Shown here piece after piece: positions 30,629 to 34,452 of a stretch of DNA of 34,452 nt (position 1 is its first letter; each line of letters begins with the position of its first letter). A model generated the notes under the pieces. The model saw only the letters and a list, made by a program, of their open reading frames with translations. It had not been told where the DNA came from and made no database searches. The stretch covers positions 1 to 34,452 of the IMG/VR virus record IMGVR_UViG_3300031977_000482; one strand, written 5' to 3'. This DNA comes from a virus. The position numbers and the translations under genes are program-made.

Positions 30629-31236
30629 TATGCTGTCTCTGTAGATTTAGTTGGAAGTCTGCTGCCTATATCAAGTCCTGTACGATAACCGCTAAGACCG
30701 CTACCAATAGCACCTAAAGCAGCACCTAAACCGCTTGGTCTATCTATTGGTTGTGACAATCCGATCATTCGTTGTTGTGTAGCAAAACCTGCTTGTTCAA
30801 GTCCTAAGCCTGTACCTAATGCTCCTAGCTCTTGCTGTCTTAACAAAGCACTACGATACCCCGCTTCCTGTCTCATATAGTCATCCATCAACGCTTGAAC
30901 AGATGCACCTGCTACACCAGCTTCTCCAGCTGATACTCTAGCTCTAGCAAGTGCTGCTTGTGATTTACGACTGACTTGTTCAAGTTCTCGTCCAACAGCT
31001 TCCTGCTCCTGTGCTTGACGCATACGAAGGGAGGTTTGTTCTTGTAGGAATCTCTGACGCTCCGCTGCTTGTGCTTGCTTCTGATACGCTTCTTGTTGTT
31101 TAGCCATGCGTCTTTGACCAGCAAACTGAAGAGCAGACGAACCAACACCGATAGCAGCAGTAGTAGCAGCAATACCTGTAGAAACCGCTGCTGCTTTTGT
31201 AGCACCTAACGCTAAACCTATCGCTGCAAAACACAT
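30628..31236 (-). CDS. Internal virion protein B (T7 gp14 position), 202 aa
   Basis: The N-terminal 40 residues are hydrophobic and Ala-rich (AAIGLALGATKAAAVSTGIA), followed by a long Gln/Glu/Arg coiled coil (RRMAKQQEAYQKQAQAAERQ and on) and an Ala/Gly-rich C-terminal part. This is the usual form of gp14-type proteins, which insert into the outer membrane when ejected. Length is close to T7 gp14 (196 aa). The start MCFAAIG is 5 bases after the gp13-type gene. It overlaps the gp15-type gene by one base (TAATG). Confidence 0.82.
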   Translation of the reverse strand: MCFAAIGLALGATKAAAVSTGIAATTAAIGVGSSALQFAGQRRMAKQQEAYQKQAQAAERQRFLQEQTSLRMRQAQEQEAVGRELEQVSRKSQAALARARVSAGEAGVAGASVQALMDDYMRQEAGYRSALLRQQELGALGTGLGLEQAGFATQQRMIGLSQPIDRPSGLGAALGAIGSGLSGYRTGLDIGSRLPTKSTETA

Positions 31237-31241
31237 AACAA

Positions 31242-31688
31242 TTACTTCCTCTCTAATATAAATGACAGATAGTTATCGTACTGACAATCGTTAAACTCAG
31301 CACCTAACCACTCCAACCATCTAATGCTCAGTGTGTTAGTACGCATAACAAAGTTAGTTAAGTAATCAAATCCTACTAGTAGTTCCTGCATCCGCTCCTT
31401 AGAGTGCTGCAAGAAGAACTTCTTAATCTTTGGTAATCTTCTAGTACCTAATAACCAAGCACTTCCGATGTTAGTACCAGTGATAGGAGCTACTCCAAAG
31501 GAGCAGTACAGATAGTTGCTATCATCCTTTACACTGTAGCACTTGCTGGATGTGGCATACGACATATACACAGCATCTCTAGGGTGGGACATCAATCCAA
31601 GAATCTCTAACATATCTTCCTCCCGTAAGTCTTCGTACAGATCAGGAGCATCCATATCAAGTTGTGCTTCATCTATTCTAAGCTCCAT
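31242..31688 (-). CDS. gp13-like GNAT-fold protein, 148 aa
   Basis: The order of elements fits a GNAT-type fold: an N-terminal strand, LREEDMLEILGL, a central strand pair ending in GVAPI, GSAWLLGTRRLPKI, and a long helix before RTNTLSIRWLEWLGAEF. T7 gp13 and related podovirus proteins share this form and position after gp12. The exact acetyl-CoA pyrophosphate-binding motif is not clear, so enzyme activity is doubtful. T7 gp13 is needed for virion maturation. It overlaps the gp12-type gene by 11 bases. Confidence 0.7.
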   Translation of the reverse strand: MELRIDEAQLDMDAPDLYEDLREEDMLEILGLMSHPRDAVYMSYATSSKCYSVKDDSNYLYCSFGVAPITGTNIGSAWLLGTRRLPKIKKFFLQHSKERMQELLVGFDYLTNFVMRTNTLSIRWLEWLGAEFNDCQYDNYLSFILERK

Positions 31689-34362
31689 ATCTTCTGCTCC
31701 TCGGTATCATCATGGATTCAAACTCTGCAGCTAACAACTTAACGGGCAAGGCAGAACTACTCTTCACTTCGATTGTTACATCGTTTGGTTGTGCTTGTAC
31801 AGGGAATCTGAAGTGTCCGTCTTGTGGGGTGAAACTGTTAAGTGTTAAGTCAGCACCTAGTATATCAGGATTAAATGCGTAGCTGTAGGTGTCTCTAAAT
31901 TTAGGAGTTACTTCCACAACAAAGTGTCCGGTCTCTGCATAGTTTAAGCTACCACTACGGATCGTTTGGAAGGTGTAATCAGATGCACTACGACCTCCTC
32001 TTTCTGTTGGTTGCTTCAGTGTCTGATCGGAGAACTTGTACAACATATTGTACGGGATACCTGCAAAGAATGGAACAGATGTTATATCTCCACTGACTGT
32101 ACCTTCGGTAGCTGATGTTCTAGTGAATGCATACTTGTGTCCGTTTTTACTGAATATCTCAACATCTACTGGATCGTAAGGAAACCCACTGATCGTAGTA
32201 ACACCACCACTAAAGCTAGTGCTTAGTATAGTATCACTGCTATCTATCCTACTGTCTAAACAGATAGTATAAGTTAAGTCCGTGTCCTGTAGATCGTTCT
32301 CTAGTGGTAGTACTTCTAGGTAGGTGGATGTAGCATCGTTAGTTACCAAGTGTAAGTTAGACTCGATAAAGTCCAATCCGATAATATCTCTACTAAGTGT
32401 GAACTTCTGCCAGGCTGATTGTATCTTCTCTTTACCCTGCCAAAAGAACTTGTACACACATATCTCTTTTCTGTTCTGATTGTTAACCAGTGCTAGTACA
32501 TTCTCAACAGCAGTACCAACCATAGCGATAACATCTGATTGTATGTAAGTAGGTACTTGAGCTGTTACTTCTGCTGCGTCGAAGATATTAGTGTCGTTGT
32601 CTACATAGTACTCAGTGACTCCTGCATATTCGTTCCGTTTGAATGGGAAGTATACATAGTTATTCAGTACGATTGGACGAACCTCTGGTGTGGAACTGTA
32701 TTCAGTAGCTGGTGTTATACTTACTGTCTTAGGTGTTAACAAGTCACTCCCTCTAAGTACGAACTGTGTATTCTCAGAGAACAACAACAACTTCTCTTGG
32801 AATGGCACAGCGTGTTTAAGTACTGATACTTTTGTGTGACTGACTCCTACATCTATCCTGGCACTATCTAACAGTTGTAGTACAGTAGCCCTCCAAAAGT
32901 TAAAGTACTCATCTGCTTCACTGAACACAACACTATTGTTAGTCAGTATACCCAGACGATTCTTAAAGAAGAACATATCGTTTATCTTACTGCCTACAAA
33001 TGTAGGAGCTGGATTCGTGTCGTCGTCTCCTACCAATCGGTCTGACCAATCAGCAACATCTAATGTCCAGTTGGTAAATGTAGCATCTGGTATTAACTGT
33101 AGAGGCATAGTGGTAGCGTTGATGCTTACTTTTATACCTTCTGTTTGACTAACCCAACCTACTGTTTCCTCCCAAGTGCCTTCTCCGAAGTCATCACCAT
33201 CTTTAGTCCTAAACTGTACATAGTAATCATCTTGGACTAGCTCGGTGTCTCCTTTTACTTTAACACGAAATTCGTTAAAACACTTGACAGGTAAATCAGT
33301 AATATTAGCTACTTCTTCATATACAGCACCTAAACCTTGATCTGCTAAACCGTCACTAGTTCTAAGTCTAAACGGAGAAGTGTGTGATAGTTTTATAACA
33401 GCATCTTTTCGTTCCACTGTGCCATTAAATGCACTTACTGTTCCTAACACAGCCGTTGCTTCTGCATCATTTCCTCCGGACGGTGGGGCAGCTATAGTAA
33501 TAATAGGTGCAGAAGCATAGTTACTCCCTCCGTTGGTTATAATGACCTCAGTTACTGATCCTCCTGTACTAACAGCAGCAATAGCAGCAGCACCTGAACC
33601 TCCTGTACCTGTATTATTAAAAGTAACAGCAGGAGGATTAGCGGGGTCGTAATTGTTACCAGCGTGTGTAACAGTAGCGGAAGCTACAAAGTCAGCATCA
33701 CCTCCGTTTTGTAATTCATCAAATAACTGACCAGCTATTGTTTCAGTATCCGCATCACTACCTCCGTTAGCTACGCCATCGCCTGATAGAATCTCATAAG
33801 TTTCTTCGACATCGTCACTAGTACCAAATTCTCCGTCAGCACCTGGGTAGTGGGCGTGTATAGCATACTGCTTATCGTAGTCACCTAGTTTAACAAATAC
33901 TAAAGCTTCATACCCAGAGTTACTAAGACTTACAGAATATGTATTACCTAATGATACTATCTGTTCTTTGTTCGCTATGAATGTATAGTCTGCAACGGTC
34001 AGAGCTTTAACATCAGTACGGGGAGTAGTAACATTATTTAAGTAGGTCTGAGCATTGGCTGATATACTAACTGTCTTCTCAGATCCATCACTCAGATCAA
34101 ATAAAGATATATCATTGTTATCTATAACAGCAGCAAACTGATTATCATCATCTCTATCTATAAAGTGTACAAATGCATCGTTGCTTACTTTACTTGTGAA
34201 CAGCTTGCTTGTGTGTCTTGTATTAGGACGCTTTACCAATCCTTCTACAACAGTAGCCCAAGCATTAATCTGCTCATCACACTGTCCAGGATAACGAAGA
34301 TTGTCAGGCTGCTGCGATACGCCCTGTGCTAGGTTAGGTACACTGTTTACTAACAGAGGCAT
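31678..34362 (-). CDS. Tail tubular protein B (T7 gp12-like nozzle), 894 aa
   Basis: The start LVNSVPNLAQGVSQQPDNLR then YPGQCDEQINAWATVVEGL is typical of gp12, whose N-terminus has the same S-x-x-N-L-x-x-G-[IV]-S-Q-Q-P-x-x-x-R pattern. It forms the tail nozzle below gp11. It is 100 residues longer than T7 gp12 (794 aa). Part of this is a Gly/Asn-rich insert near residues 227-310 (VTHAGNNYDPANPPAVTF, then VIITNGGSNYASAPIITI), a beta module seen in other phage structural proteins. The body is beta-rich and ends in MMIPRSRRYGA. It is preceded by the end of a gp11-type gene with a 3-base gap. Confidence 0.92.
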   Translation of the reverse strand: MPLLVNSVPNLAQGVSQQPDNLRYPGQCDEQINAWATVVEGLVKRPNTRHTSKLFTSKVSNDAFVHFIDRDDDNQFAAVIDNNDISLFDLSDGSEKTVSISANAQTYLNNVTTPRTDVKALTVADYTFIANKEQIVSLGNTYSVSLSNSGYEALVFVKLGDYDKQYAIHAHYPGADGEFGTSDDVEETYEILSGDGVANGGSDADTETIAGQLFDELQNGGDADFVASATVTHAGNNYDPANPPAVTFNNTGTGGSGAAAIAAVSTGGSVTEVIITNGGSNYASAPIITIAAPPSGGNDAEATAVLGTVSAFNGTVERKDAVIKLSHTSPFRLRTSDGLADQGLGAVYEEVANITDLPVKCFNEFRVKVKGDTELVQDDYYVQFRTKDGDDFGEGTWEETVGWVSQTEGIKVSINATTMPLQLIPDATFTNWTLDVADWSDRLVGDDDTNPAPTFVGSKINDMFFFKNRLGILTNNSVVFSEADEYFNFWRATVLQLLDSARIDVGVSHTKVSVLKHAVPFQEKLLLFSENTQFVLRGSDLLTPKTVSITPATEYSSTPEVRPIVLNNYVYFPFKRNEYAGVTEYYVDNDTNIFDAAEVTAQVPTYIQSDVIAMVGTAVENVLALVNNQNRKEICVYKFFWQGKEKIQSAWQKFTLSRDIIGLDFIESNLHLVTNDATSTYLEVLPLENDLQDTDLTYTICLDSRIDSSDTILSTSFSGGVTTISGFPYDPVDVEIFSKNGHKYAFTRTSATEGTVSGDITSVPFFAGIPYNMLYKFSDQTLKQPTERGGRSASDYTFQTIRSGSLNYAETGHFVVEVTPKFRDTYSYAFNPDILGADLTLNSFTPQDGHFRFPVQAQPNDVTIEVKSSSALPVKLLAAEFESMMIPRSRRYGA

Positions 34363-34365
34363 CGC

Positions 34366-34452
34366 TTATCTATCTAATACTCTTAGTACGCTGTAGTGGT
34401 CAAAGATAGTTCTGTCTGCATTCTCAGAGTCACTATCGATAGCACGGGCTTT
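34366..34452 (-). CDS. Partial C-terminus, probable tail tubular protein A (T7 gp11-like)
   Basis: An open frame enters from the window edge and ends in TAA at 34366-34368, giving 28 residues (ends YSVLRVLDR). It lies 3 bases before the gp12-type start, the place of gp11 in T7. The residues are consistent with a gp11 C-terminus but too few to prove it. Position is the main evidence. Confidence 0.6.
   Translation of the reverse strand, partial: KARAIDSDSENADRTIFDHYSVLRVLDR

Noticed and set aside
31242-31688. gp13-like protein as an active N-acetyltransferase
   Set aside because: The fold is similar, but a clear acetyl-CoA-binding motif is lacking and its place among virion genes fits a structural role.
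1-34452. Signs of lysogeny, tRNA genes or host-derived metabolic genes
   Set aside because: No integrase, repressor, attachment site, tRNA-like cloverleaf, photosynthesis or nucleotide reductase gene was seen.

Overview
The window is most of the genome of a T7-like lytic podovirus (autographivirus). Every gene I can support lies on the minus strand, so the genome reads from high to low coordinates. The key evidence is a single-subunit T7-type RNA polymerase, a T7-type replication set (gp2.5-like SSB, endonuclease I, primase-helicase, family A DNA polymerase, gp6-like exonuclease), T7-type virion genes (gp12 to gp17 analogues) and a T7-type terminase pair. Many accessory structural proteins are of kinds I associate with marine or aquatic podoviruses. 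The host cannot be read from the sequence. It is presumably a Gram-negative bacterium. No integrase, repressor, tRNA or CRISPR array was seen.

Layout in transcription order. 34452-31242: C-terminus of a gp11-like tail tubular A protein, tail tubular B, and a gp13-like protein. 31236-23133: internal virion proteins B, C and D (202, 725 and 1772 aa). 23088-20551: tailspike with a T7-gp17 N-terminus and a pectate-lyase-like body. 20551-18051: putative holin and a run of small, partly modular fibre or virion accessory genes, closed by a clear intrinsic terminator at 17995-18023. 17922-15310: small terminase, HNH endonuclease, large terminase. 15309-14108: two long non-coding stretches flanking one small gene. 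In T7 the genome ends lie between the large terminase gene and the first early gene, so the terminal repeats are probably here. 14107-10221: about 16 small early genes, several under 60 codons. Most are of unknown function, and one resembles a degenerate cytosine-C5 methyltransferase. 10224-1652: RNA polymerase and the DNA replication/recombination operon. 1841-1: a dATP/dGTP diphosphohydrolase-like gene, then small virion-associated genes leading toward the missing portal, scaffold and capsid genes.

Portal, scaffold, major capsid and most of gp11 are absent. They would lie across the junction between base 1 and base 34452, so the window is a circularly permuted partial genome. Adding a usual T7-like head block gives about 40 kb in total, which is an inference.

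The genome is very compact: TAATG, ATGA and GTGA stop/start overlaps are common, and three long out-of-frame overlaps (53, 136 and 190 nt) occur in the replication block. The most unusual signal is a ten-base DNA motif, GGWCAGGTAA on the plus strand. It occurs eight times exactly, only between 9.5 and 12.9 kb, always in the same orientation but in two different reading frames. Other notable points are the SSB/endonuclease I dual-coding overlap, short N- and C-terminal tags shared between unlinked virion genes, a threefold repeat in the giant internal virion protein, and candidate promoter and terminus signals in the non-coding block.
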